Source of the DNA: Phycisphaerae bacterium
GTDB taxonomy: Bacteria > Planctomycetota > Phycisphaerae > UBA1845
Reading direction: 5' to 3'
DNA: 7,834 nucleotides
NCBI GenBank assembly: GCA_029260195.1
Contig: JAJDDS010000674.1
Span: 1-7,834 of the forward strand
This document shows positions 1-7,771 of the stretch, piece after piece. The notes under the pieces were generated by a model. The model made no database searches. It was not told the DNA's origin and was given only the letters and a program-made list of their open reading frames with translations. The stretch's first letter is position 1. Each line of letters starts with the position of its first letter. Made by a program: the position numbers and the translations under genes.

Positions 1-1745
<1,745 letters not shown>

Positions 1746-1746
<1 letters not shown>

Positions 1747-1944
1747 CGAATAGAGAAACCAGGAAAACGGAAAAGGACTAACGCCGATGGTGCGGATGGC
1801 GCGGAGAGGCGATGGGGGGGCGGTGCGGTTTATGGCGAAATTGGCGAGATTCCTCGCTGGGCTCGGAATGACAGTGGGTGGGGGTGGGGCGTTTTGCGTT
1901 GCTTTTCTGAATTCGCTATTCGGTATTCTGCATTCTCTATTCGC
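1746..1944. repeat. 12-bp inverted repeat bracketing the convergent intergenic gap
   Basis: GCGAATAGAGAA reads on the + strand at 1746-1757 and on the - strand at 1944-1933, a perfect 12-bp match. The left arm begins on the last base of the ligA stop codon. The arm belongs to GAATNNN-type heptads: loose 7-base periodicity is visible on the + strand at about 1741-1775, and a clear array on the - strand at 1963-1908. A read-through transcript from either side could fold the arms together into a long imperfect hairpin, which might slow or end transcription between the convergent genes. That function is inference. Chance similarity of two simple repeats, or the remains of a short non-coding mobile element, are alternatives. 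No target-site duplication was found. Confidence 0.5.
1844..1874. repeat. Short dispersed-type hairpin repeat
   Basis: GCGAG-ATTC-CTCGC (1844-1857) is a perfect 5-bp stem with a 4-base loop. It is followed by GGGCTCGGAATGACAG, so ATTCC (1849-1853) can alternatively pair with GGAAT (1865-1869). From memory, a very similar motif recurs in intergenic DNA of many unrelated bacteria and yields spurious peptides like VIPSxARNL. The reverse-strand reading here contains VIPSPARNLANF. Only one copy is in this window, so its dispersed nature cannot be shown here. Confidence 0.5.
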
Positions 1945-1963
1945 CATTCTTCAGTCATCATTC
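1908..1963. repeat. Heptanucleotide tandem array, eight units of NNNATTC
   Basis: Eight consecutive 7-base units end in ATTC: tga, gct, ggt, tgc, tct, gcc, ttc and atc each precede it. The seventh unit has AGTC instead of ATTC. The first three bases of each unit vary freely while the last four are held, which is unlike simple slippage of an identical unit. On the - strand it reads GAATNNN and would encode the spurious peptide string RECRIPNSEF. It lies directly after the stop of the leftward phosphatase gene (bases 1971-1973) in the convergent gap. Confidence 0.8.
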
Positions 1964-1980
1964 TTTCGGGTCAGCGAAAG
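1963..1980. other. Hairpin over the 3' end of the PAP2 gene
   Basis: CTTTCG (1963-1968) and CGAAAG (1975-1980) form a perfect 6-bp stem around a 6-base loop. The loop contains the stop codon of the leftward phosphatase gene (TGA on the - strand, 1973-1971). No T-tract follows on either strand, so it is not a classical Rho-independent terminator. It may protect or shape the 3' end of the message, or be chance. Confidence 0.3.
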
Positions 1981-3053
1981 CTCTTGACCCAGGCGATGCC
2001 GGTGCTGGCGGTGCGCGGGTCGGCGTAGGGGGTGATGCTGCCGCCGAATAGCTGGGGGGGCTCGCCGTCGTTGGCGATGGTGTGTCCAACGACCAAGCCG
2101 AGGATGCCGCCCATGACGACGTCACTGAGGTAGTGCTCCTGATCCTCGAGTCGTGAGTAGCCTACGGCTGCACTGAGGGCGTAGAGTGGCGCGCCGACCC
2201 AGGGGCCGTACTCGTGGTGCAATACGGAGGCGAACGCGAAGCTGCTGGATGTGTGCCCGCTGGGGAAGGTGCCCCACTCGCCGTTGGGGCTTTTTTCCCA
2301 AGTGGCAGCCTGTCCGAATAGCGTGGTGACACCGTTAACTGCGAGCGCGCGGAAGAGTTTGTTGCCGACGTCGTAGGTTCGTTCATTCTGCGATTGTTGT
2401 CCGACGAGGTACCAGAGTCCGGCGAGCCCGAAATGGGTACCGGGGTTGCCGAGTACGCCGAGGGTGTCGCGGGCATCCTTCTTGAATGTGGAGTGGGTGC
2501 GGAAGCTGTCTTCGACGGTGTCGTCGGGGCCGGTTTCCTGCATGGCGAGGGACGCCCCGTAGCCGAGGCCGAGGATCATCAGGTTCTGCTTGTTGGTGAA
2601 GACGTCCTTGGTGTCCTGCCAGAACACCAGCGGCCACTCGTTGAGGTCGCGTTCCACGGTCTCCCAGAACCCGGGGAGGGGGGTGCGGGCGTGGGTTGGT
2701 GTTCGCGGTTCCGTTGCCGGCGCTGCGGGCGAGGAGTGGGCGGTGCGAATGTTTCGGCCGGGTTCGGAGGTGTTGGAGATGCGAGCGAAAGCGAAGGGCG
2801 ACGGATCGCTGGTGAAAGGCGGCGTCGAGAAGGTCCTAGGGCGGAGTCCTGGGCTTGGGGAAGGCGGGTGTGCGGGCGCGCGTCGCGCGGCGTAGTTGGC
2901 CAGTTTGGCGCCGACTGTTTCCATGGCCAGCGGTGGTTTGATTGTGGCGCAACCGGCGATCGTGGCAAGTGCGATGGTGGTGAGTGCGAATGTGGCGCGA
3001 GTCGTGACGGTGTGTGTGTCGATCGATCGTACGGGGCGCGACTTACCATCCAT
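1971..3053 (-). CDS. PAP2-family phosphatase, probable lipoprotein
   Basis: PAP2 enzymes remove phosphate from lipid or other phosphomonoesters such as phosphatidate or undecaprenyl pyrophosphate. Of the three family motifs, PSGH (264-267) and SR-x5-H-x3-D (S300, R301, H307, D311) are intact. The first, normally K-x6-RP, reads Q248-x6-S255-P256, so both phosphate-binding basic residues appear replaced. The N-terminus (residues 16-35) is a signal ending in I-A-G-C35, a credible lipobox, so the protein is probably lipid-anchored in the cell envelope. Residues 56-125 are a Pro/Ser/Thr/Ala-rich linker. The catalytic part (about 126-360) has weakly hydrophobic helices near 158-171, 208-218, 236-250, 287-300 and 312-327. 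The ATG at 3053 is set by a strong AGGAGG seven bases upstream. The dehydratase gene lies 154 bp upstream on the same strand. Substrate unknown; family call firm, activity uncertain. Confidence 0.88.
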   Translation of the reverse strand: MDGKSRPVRSIDTHTVTTRATFALTTIALATIAGCATIKPPLAMETVGAKLANYAARRAPAHPPSPSPGLRPRTFSTPPFTSDPSPFAFARISNTSEPGRNIRTAHSSPAAPATEPRTPTHARTPLPGFWETVERDLNEWPLVFWQDTKDVFTNKQNLMILGLGYGASLAMQETGPDDTVEDSFRTHSTFKKDARDTLGVLGNPGTHFGLAGLWYLVGQQSQNERTYDVGNKLFRALAVNGVTTLFGQAATWEKSPNGEWGTFPSGHTSSSFAFASVLHHEYGPWVGAPLYALSAAVGYSRLEDQEHYLSDVVMGGILGLVVGHTIANDGEPPQLFGGSITPYADPRTASTGIAWVKSFR

Positions 3054-3060
3054 GGGGAAG

Positions 3061-3066
3061 CCTCCT
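3061..3066 (-). promoter_or_regulatory. Strong ribosome binding site for the PAP2 gene
   Basis: AGGAGG on the - strand is a near-perfect Shine-Dalgarno sequence, with seven bases between it and the ATG at 3053-3051. It fixes the start codon. The three other leftward genes have only weak GGA-type sites, so this one is probably translated more efficiently. Confidence 0.85.
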
Positions 3067-3128
3067 TGGTCTTCGCGATCGGGATGGACCGCAGTTCATG
3101 AGACGGCGCGGCGATCGGTGTGCGGCGC

Positions 3129-3146
3129 CCGGGTCGGCCGAACCGG
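3129..3146. promoter_or_regulatory. Imperfect 18-bp palindrome near the predicted transcript start
   Basis: CCGGGTCGGCCGAACCGG is an inverted repeat with eight of nine base pairs matched (3133/3142 is the mismatch). It lies just downstream of the candidate -10 box at 3148-3153, about where leftward transcription would begin. Bases 3128-3136 (CCCGGGTCG) recur exactly at 3165-3173. Possible operator half of a pair, or an RNA hairpin after the dehydratase gene. Confidence 0.4.
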
Positions 3147-3147
3147 G

Positions 3148-3176
3148 GTTGTACGCTTGATCGACCCGGGTCGCAA
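3148..3176 (-). promoter_or_regulatory. Candidate sigma70-type promoter for the PAP2 gene
   Basis: On the - strand TTGCGA (3176-3171) and TACAAC (3153-3148) are separated by exactly 17 bases. Each matches the consensus at four of six positions. Transcription would start near 3141, giving a leader of about 90 bases before the strong ribosome binding site. Base composition here is very GC-rich, so this AT-containing pair stands out, but matches of this quality can arise by chance. Confidence 0.4.
3162..3173. promoter_or_regulatory. Perfect 12-bp palindrome overlapping the -35 region
   Basis: CGACCCGGGTCG is a perfect inverted repeat. It covers part of the candidate -35 box and the upstream spacer of the promoter above. 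Its centre (3167.5) is 30 bp from the centre of the second palindrome (3137.5), about three helical turns, so a regulator could bind both on one DNA face. It also lies 35 bp past the dehydratase stop, so an RNA hairpin role is possible. Confidence 0.4.
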
Positions 3177-3207
3177 CGGATGGGTGTTGGCTGGGCGGAG
3201 GCGGTGC

Positions 3208-5217
3208 CTACGAGGTGGGCGTGTCGCTCGCGGGGAGGGCGGACCGCGGTGGGGCGGGTTCGGGCTGGTGCGGGGCGGGTCCGTGGTCGGGATTCTCGTC
3301 AATGAACTCCGGGACGAGCATCTTGAGTTGCGCGCGGATGGCGGCGATGTTGTCGACGTCGGCGAGTGCGACGAGGCTTTCGATGCCTCTGCGGATGCGT
3401 TCGAAGTCCTCGGGTCGGTGTTTCCAGACGCCGATCTTGGCGTGCTGGGTGGGGCGGATGTTCTCGCCTGTGATGGCGAGTTCTTCGTAGAGTTTTTCGC
3501 CGGGTCTGGTTCCGGTGAAGACGACTTCGATGTCGACGCCGGGCCGGAGTCCGTTGAGGGTGATCATGTCGCGGGCGAGGTCGACGATCTTAATGGGTTC
3601 TCCCATGTCGAGGACGTAGATTTCTCCGCCGCTGCCCATGGCGCCGGCTTGGAGGACGAGGCGTGCGGCTTCCGGGATGGTCATGAAGTACCGCATCATG
3701 TCAGGGTGTGTGACGGTGATGGGTCCGCCGCGTGCGATTTGTCTTCTGAAGATGGGGACGACGCTTCCGCTGGAGCCAAGGACGTTTCCGAATCGTACGG
3801 TGATGAACTGTGTGTTTCCTCGCGCGTTGAGCTGTTGGACGTAGAGTTCGGCGACGCGTTTGGTCGTGCCCATGATGGAGGTTGGGTTGACGGCTTTGTC
3901 GGTGGAGATCATGACCATTTTGGCGACGCCGCATTCGACGGCGACGTCGGCGACGGTGCGTGATCCGACGATATTGTTCTTGATGGCCTCTCCGGGGTTG
4001 GTTTCCATCATGGGGACATGTTTGTGTGCGGCGGCGTGGAAGATGGCGTTGGGCTGCTCGCGTTCGAAGATGGACCGCATGCGTGCGGCGTCACAGATGT
4101 CGCCGACGTAGGGGATGATGTTGAGTCCTTCGAAGGTTCGTTCGAGTTCACGATCGATTTCGAAGAGGTTGTTTTCCGCCTGTTCGACGAGGATGAGTCG
4201 TTTGGGTTTGAAGCGTGCGATTTGTCTGCACATTTCGGAGCCGATGCTTCCGCCGGCGCCGGTGACGACGATGCGTTTGTCGGAGAGTTGCGCTGCGATG
4301 GCGGCGAGGTCGAGTTCGACGGGGTCGCGCCCGAGGAGGTCTTCGATGTCGACTTCGCGGAGCTGAGAGACCTGGAGTCGGCCGTCGATGAGGTCGGCGA
4401 ATCCGGGGACGATGCGGAATCGGAGATTGTGTCCTTCGCAGATTTCGATGACGCGGCGGATCTCGCGTGGTGTGGCTTTGGGGAGCGCGATAAGGATTTC
4501 CTCGACGAGGAGTTTGTCGCAGATGGATTTGATCTGATCGAGGGTTCCGAGGACTTCGACGCCGTGAATGGTTCTGTGGAGCTGGTCGGGTCGGTCGTCG
4601 AGGAATCCGACGACATCGTATCGGTCGCGTGAGGTTCGTAGGATTTCACGGAGGACGGCTTCACCGGTGTCGCCCGCACCGACGATGAGGGCTGTGGCTT
4701 GCTTTTCATATCGGTCGGCCCCGACCTCCTCCTGGTAGAATCGGACGATGATCCGGCAGAAGGAGACGAAGCCGATGGTCCCAGCCCAATCGAGGAGGAA
4801 GACGGATTGCCGCAGTTGCGTGTCGAGGTCACGGTCGATGAGGCGGGATCCGTAGACGCTATCCCAGATGTTTTCGATGATGAAGTAGGCTACGACGAGA
4901 ATGAACGAGCTAACGTGCGAAGCTCGAACGACCCCGAAGAGGTCGTAGAGACCGACGTATCGCCACGATCCGCGGTACTGCTTCATCCATGCGAAGACGA
5001 CGAGTTTGATGGGAACGGCGAGGATGGCAAGGGGTAGGAAGAGTCCTCCGAACCAGCGTGCGGAGCGGTGGAAGTTGTACGCCAGGGCGAATGCCGCGAT
5101 CAACGACAGGGTGAACAGCATCGCGTAGACGAGCGCGGTGGTGAGCTGGCGATGGCGTGCGAACCACTCGGTGGGTGCTTGTTCGTCGATCGGTTCGTCG
5201 TTGGTGTGGTTCGTCAC
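3208..5217 (-). CDS. Membrane-bound nucleotide-sugar 4,6-dehydratase (CapD/WbpM/PglF type)
   Basis: Long members of this family convert UDP-GlcNAc to a 4-keto-6-deoxy sugar, the first step towards modified sugars of O-antigen, capsule or glycoproteins. Four membrane segments (about 26-48, 54-78, 101-118, 138-160) anchor the protein. A first Rossmann-like domain has VGAGDTG (179-185). The catalytic short-chain dehydrogenase domain starts with TGAGGSIGSE (319-328), then HAAAHKHVP (394-402) and STDKAVNP (438-445). Met449-x3-Lys453 replaces the usual Tyr-x3-Lys, as in WbpM and PglF. RPGEKLYEEL (571-580) is also typical. Length, 669 residues, fits WbpM. Residues 641-669 are a Pro-rich, probably disordered tail. 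The start is GTG (5217-5215), with only a weak GGA seven bases upstream. The next in-frame ATG, at M33, would cut into the first membrane helix. Exact sugar product cannot be read from sequence. Confidence 0.94.
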   Translation of the reverse strand: MTNHTNDEPIDEQAPTEWFARHRQLTTALVYAMLFTLSLIAAFALAYNFHRSARWFGGLFLPLAILAVPIKLVVFAWMKQYRGSWRYVGLYDLFGVVRASHVSSFILVVAYFIIENIWDSVYGSRLIDRDLDTQLRQSVFLLDWAGTIGFVSFCRIIVRFYQEEVGADRYEKQATALIVGAGDTGEAVLREILRTSRDRYDVVGFLDDRPDQLHRTIHGVEVLGTLDQIKSICDKLLVEEILIALPKATPREIRRVIEICEGHNLRFRIVPGFADLIDGRLQVSQLREVDIEDLLGRDPVELDLAAIAAQLSDKRIVVTGAGGSIGSEMCRQIARFKPKRLILVEQAENNLFEIDRELERTFEGLNIIPYVGDICDAARMRSIFEREQPNAIFHAAAHKHVPMMETNPGEAIKNNIVGSRTVADVAVECGVAKMVMISTDKAVNPTSIMGTTKRVAELYVQQLNARGNTQFITVRFGNVLGSSGSVVPIFRRQIARGGPITVTHPDMMRYFMTIPEAARLVLQAGAMGSGGEIYVLDMGEPIKIVDLARDMITLNGLRPGVDIEVVFTGTRPGEKLYEELAITGENIRPTQHAKIGVWKHRPEDFERIRRGIESLVALADVDNIAAIRAQLKMLVPEFIDENPDHGPAPHQPEPAPPRSALPASDTPTS

Positions 5218-5355
5218 ATCGCGGTCCAGAGTATCACGGGTCGGATGCGGAAGTCGTGTCAGGTGACGGCGACAGAGTGACCGAATCTCACCGTTCCTTC
5301 ATCCACCTGCCGATCGGCGATCGCGCGGGTACCGAAGTGGATGGCGGATGATGCA

Positions 5356-6420
5356 CTATAGTCCCCCCGCCGCGCCGGGCAAACCTTGCGCCTGGCGGTC
5401 CTGTTGCATCTTGCGTCGCGCCGCCTGGATGAAGCCGTCAAACTTCGCCCAGGGTGATTCGGGATCGCGCGCGGTGCGTCGCAGCCTAGCGGCGATGCTG
5501 GCGGACTCGATCATCCCGTCCTGGAACCTCGAGTACCAGAGAACGTAGCAGTAGAGTGCCTGCACTGGGGCGACCTCGAGGTTCTGCTGTGCGAATTCGC
5601 GGAGGCTGAGCAAGGTGGATCGCAAGTCATCCTCGGAAGCGAATGCCAGTCGCAAAGAGACGTCGTAATCGAAGAGTCCTTCGGCGCCCGGAGCTCGGCG
5701 TGCGTCGTAGCCGACGTTTTTGGCCAACTGTGTCATGGCGCGACGGTAGTGCTGGTTGGCGACGTCGAGCATGATAAGTCCGAATCGCGGGGCGGGGGCT
5801 CTGGTGTCAATCATCTCGGCGGCTTCGAACGCGGCGCGAGAGCGGAGGTAGTCGCGGTCTTTGAAGTAACCCCATGCATCGGTGAGCAGACGGCGTCGCT
5901 GCGCGGTGATCTCTGAGAATAGGAATTCGGCGTATCGATCAGGGCGCTCCAAGGCGCCGGACCGAGTGATCTCTTCCACTGCCCGGTCGATTTCGTCTTG
6001 GGTAGGCGTGTACTTGCGGGTCTCGGAGGTAGATCCGAGGCTCATGCGGCGGACGGGCGCGCCGAAGGCCGATCTTTGAACGAGTCCGCGGGGGCGGTTG
6101 AGGAAGACGTTAATCTGAGAGTTGGACGTTCCATTTCTGTTGAGGTCCGGCGTCCGGCCGCGACGGTTCACCCGTGAGCGAGGTCGGGAGCCGGCGGCGG
6201 AGTTTCGGCCGTAAGGGCGGGCCGCGCCGCCGGCCGTGGGGCGACGACCGGTCCGTTGCGCCTCGGCCGCGGCGGGGAGCATCGCGGCGACGAGGAGCGC
6301 GCTCGCGATGATCCGGGCGACGCGATGCGCGTGTCGGCGGCTGGTCGTGGTGTGTGCGTCGTTGCGGTTCGGGATCATCAATAGCGTCCGCGGCAGGTTA
6401 TCCGCCTCTGATCGGGGCAT
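5356..6420 (-). CDS. Exported Arg-rich protein with TPR-like helical domain
   Basis: I do not recognise a named family. A basic N-region (SRRHAHRVAR, 27-36) and hydrophobic stretch (37-52) end in A-E-A before Q55, a good Sec signal peptidase site. The mature protein is therefore probably periplasmic or surface-located. Residues 56-97 are rich in Arg, Gly and Ser and probably disordered. About 175-345 is helical with a TPR-like pattern: AWGYFKDRDYLRSRAAFEAAEMIDTRAP (182-209), then further helix pairs containing LDVANQHYRRAMTQLAK and ALYCYVLWYSRFQDGMIESA. Such repeats usually bind other proteins. The ATG at 6420 is preferred: it follows GGA by six bases and lies about 20 bases after the predicted transcript start. 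The ATG at 6378 (M15) would also give a complete signal peptide. It lies between two other leftward envelope genes. Function unknown. Confidence 0.82.
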   Translation of the reverse strand: MPRSEADNLPRTLLMIPNRNDAHTTTSRRHAHRVARIIASALLVAAMLPAAAEAQRTGRRPTAGGAARPYGRNSAAGSRPRSRVNRRGRTPDLNRNGTSNSQINVFLNRPRGLVQRSAFGAPVRRMSLGSTSETRKYTPTQDEIDRAVEEITRSGALERPDRYAEFLFSEITAQRRRLLTDAWGYFKDRDYLRSRAAFEAAEMIDTRAPAPRFGLIMLDVANQHYRRAMTQLAKNVGYDARRAPGAEGLFDYDVSLRLAFASEDDLRSTLLSLREFAQQNLEVAPVQALYCYVLWYSRFQDGMIESASIAARLRRTARDPESPWAKFDGFIQAARRKMQQDRQAQGLPGAAGGL

Positions 6421-6446
6421 ACCATTTCCGTACGGTATTTCGACAG

Positions 6447-6475
6447 ATCGTACGCCGTAAGTTCAGCTAATTCAA
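6447..6475 (-). promoter_or_regulatory. Candidate sigma70-type promoter for the TPR-like protein gene
   Basis: On the - strand TTGAAT (6475-6470) and TACGAT (6452-6447) are 17 bases apart, each four of six to consensus, in a locally AT-richer stretch. The transcript would begin near 6440, about 20 bases before the ATG at 6420. A palindrome CCGTACGG (6428-6435) lies just inside the predicted leader and could be an operator. This suggests the gene is expressed separately from its upstream neighbour. Confidence 0.45.
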
Positions 6476-6536
6476 GGCGTATCGTCGTTGTGGGTGGTGC
6501 TGGCGCTGCGGGTTGCGACACGTGATTCTCGGGATT

Positions 6537-7682
6537 TCAGTCTTTCTTCTTATCGCGCTGAATACGTGTAAGGAGGGCGTCGGCTCGGGCTTTGAGTTCG
6601 TCGAACATGGCCCGGATCGGGGCCAGTTTATCGGCGGTATCGTGTTCGTTGGGCGGGATGGCGTTGATGGCGGCGGCGTGTTTCAGCCGGTACTGGGCGG
6701 CTCGCGCTTCGAGCTCCGCAAGAATGGAGTGGGCTGCATCGCGCTGGCCGGCGTCGAGGCGGTGTCGCTGGATGAATTTGCGGATGTAGCGTGCCCACGT
6801 GGATTCGTTGTGCGGGAGGGCGTCGGGCGGGCGGCGCCGGTCGCGGTCCCGTGCGATGTCGGCGGGGATGATCACGGAGTCGGTGTGTCCGGGCGTTGCA
6901 TCGGGGCGCAGCCGGGCGGCAGCGTCCGGGTTCGTGACGGCTGCGCGTCGGGCGGCGGGGCTGTGGGCGGGGTCTTTGTGCAGCCCCCATTCTCGCGGCG
7001 ACCACTCGCCTTTCGCCCAGGCGTCGCGTCGCTTTAGGAAGTCGTCCATGCGCCGATCGAACCGCTCGTAGTCCTTTTGCAGCAGTCGCTTCTGGTCGGG
7101 GTTCATGTCGCGCTTCATGTTCTCGGCGACGCGGTCCATGCGCACCCAGCCATCAGCCAGCAAAGGGTCGCTCTCGCGGGTCCATTTGGCGATGCGCTCC
7201 GCCGTGAAGGGCTGGTTGGTGCGTCGCATGTCGACGAAGTCGCGAGCCTGGGAGGCGATGACCTCAGCGTTGGAGATGGCGAACCCGGCGGCTTCGCGCA
7301 TGATGCGGGCCTGGAATCTGGCCCGTTGGCCGGTGTCGAGGTTGTAGCGCTCGCCGATCATGTCCGTCATTTTGTTCATGCGATCATTGAACTGCCACGG
7401 CGGGATGCGTGTGACGGCGGATGCAAGCTCGCGTGCGAACCGATCGGGCTCGGAATCCCACTGATTGTCGCGCCACGCCTGGTCCATGATGGTCTCGAAA
7501 AGCGCCGCCTGATCGGACCAGTCGCCGAGGGCTTGTACGTCGCGGCTGATTTCGGTGAACGCTTGGGTTGCGGCTTGGACCTTGTCGGGGTCGAGGCGAT
7601 CGGCCTGCTGGGCCAGGGTGCTCCCGGCGCAGCTTGACCACAGGGGCAGAATCAGCCGGAGGGTGGTTCGCGCGTATGGCAT
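6537..7682 (-). CDS. Exported helical protein with repeated LDxxQ (Spy/CpxP-like) motifs
   Basis: I do not recognise a named family. The first 24 residues look like a Sec signal (LRLILPLW core, cleavage after STLA). C18 is preceded by W-S-S, a poor lipobox, so lipidation is unlikely. The rest is mostly charged helix. Three motifs recur: LDTGQR (115-120), MNPDQK (193-198) and LDAGQR (309-314), each entering a long amphipathic helix. They resemble the LTxxQ motif of the periplasmic stress chaperones Spy and CpxP, but the protein is over twice their length. Residues 235-295 form a Pro/Arg/Asp-rich linker between the second and third units. The C-terminus is Lys-rich (KKKD). The ATG at 7682 has only a weak GGAA upstream. 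The gap to the next leftward gene is 116 bp. A periplasmic binding or chaperone role is a guess from the motif. Confidence 0.82.
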   Translation of the reverse strand: MPYARTTLRLILPLWSSCAGSTLAQQADRLDPDKVQAATQAFTEISRDVQALGDWSDQAALFETIMDQAWRDNQWDSEPDRFARELASAVTRIPPWQFNDRMNKMTDMIGERYNLDTGQRARFQARIMREAAGFAISNAEVIASQARDFVDMRRTNQPFTAERIAKWTRESDPLLADGWVRMDRVAENMKRDMNPDQKRLLQKDYERFDRRMDDFLKRRDAWAKGEWSPREWGLHKDPAHSPAARRAAVTNPDAAARLRPDATPGHTDSVIIPADIARDRDRRRPPDALPHNESTWARYIRKFIQRHRLDAGQRDAAHSILAELEARAAQYRLKHAAAINAIPPNEHDTADKLAPIRAMFDELKARADALLTRIQRDKKKD

Positions 7683-7712
7683 CGGTCGGTTTCCGTTGGT
7701 CAGTCGGCGTCC

Positions 7713-7742
7713 ATTCTACTCAATTCTGGATGCGGGGGGCAA
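7713..7742 (-). promoter_or_regulatory. Candidate sigma70-type promoter for the LDxxQ protein gene
   Basis: On the - strand TTGCCC (7742-7737, four of six) and TAGAAT (7718-7713, five of six) are 18 bases apart. The transcript would start near 7706, about 24 bases before the ATG at 7682. It is the best -10 match among the promoter candidates in the window. Confidence 0.45.
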
Positions 7743-7771
7743 TCGGGAGCACAGTTGAAGACGGCTGGCCC

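Noticed and set aside
1787..1987. 66-codon + strand open frame with hydrophobic LNSLFGILHSLF-type repeats
   Set aside because: The apparent peptide pattern is produced by the heptanucleotide array and the hairpin repeat, and it runs into the 3' end of the PAP2 gene.
2394..3101. 235-codon + strand open frame antisense to the PAP2 gene
   Set aside because: The opposite strand has the PSGH and SR-x5-H-x3-D motifs, a lipobox and a strong ribosome binding site. This frame has none of these.
2896..3963. 355-codon + strand open frame, overlapping the PAP2 start, the intergenic gap and the dehydratase 3' end
   Set aside because: It lies antisense to two well-supported genes and shows no known domain. 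Its repetitive acidic Gly/Asp/Val composition is what the reverse of a GC-rich coding frame gives.
4018..4632. 204-codon + strand acidic open frame
   Set aside because: It lies entirely antisense to the dehydratase, with no motif and no ribosome binding site that stands out.
4008..4832. 274-codon - strand open frame rich in Ser, inside the dehydratase gene
   Set aside because: It is an alternate frame of a gene whose own frame carries all the family motifs. The Ser/Pro/Thr-rich composition is typical of a shifted frame.
5220..5260. Possible promoter (CTGACA and GATACT) upstream of the dehydratase
   Set aside because: The spacing is 21 bases, too long for a sigma70 promoter, and no better -35 is found at 16-18 bases.
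5309..5324. Overlapping palindromes GCCGATCGGC and GCGATCGC in the gap before the dehydratase gene; the second equals the cyanobacterial HIP1 octamer
   Set aside because: Single copies in GC-rich DNA are expected by chance, and nothing else here points to cyanobacteria.
5882..5900. Whether the SRRHAH segment of the neighbouring exported protein marks a twin-arginine (Tat) signal
   Set aside because: Only the two arginines match; the F-L-K part of the motif is absent. A basic Sec n-region explains it. (The segment itself is encoded near 6325-6342.)
6513..7037. 174-codon + strand open frame with a hydrophobic N-terminus (MRHVILGISVFLLIAL)
   Set aside because: It is antisense to the LDxxQ protein. 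The apparent signal peptide is the reverse of the Lys/Arg-rich C-terminal codons and the following gap, and the rest is Gly/Val-rich shadow sequence.
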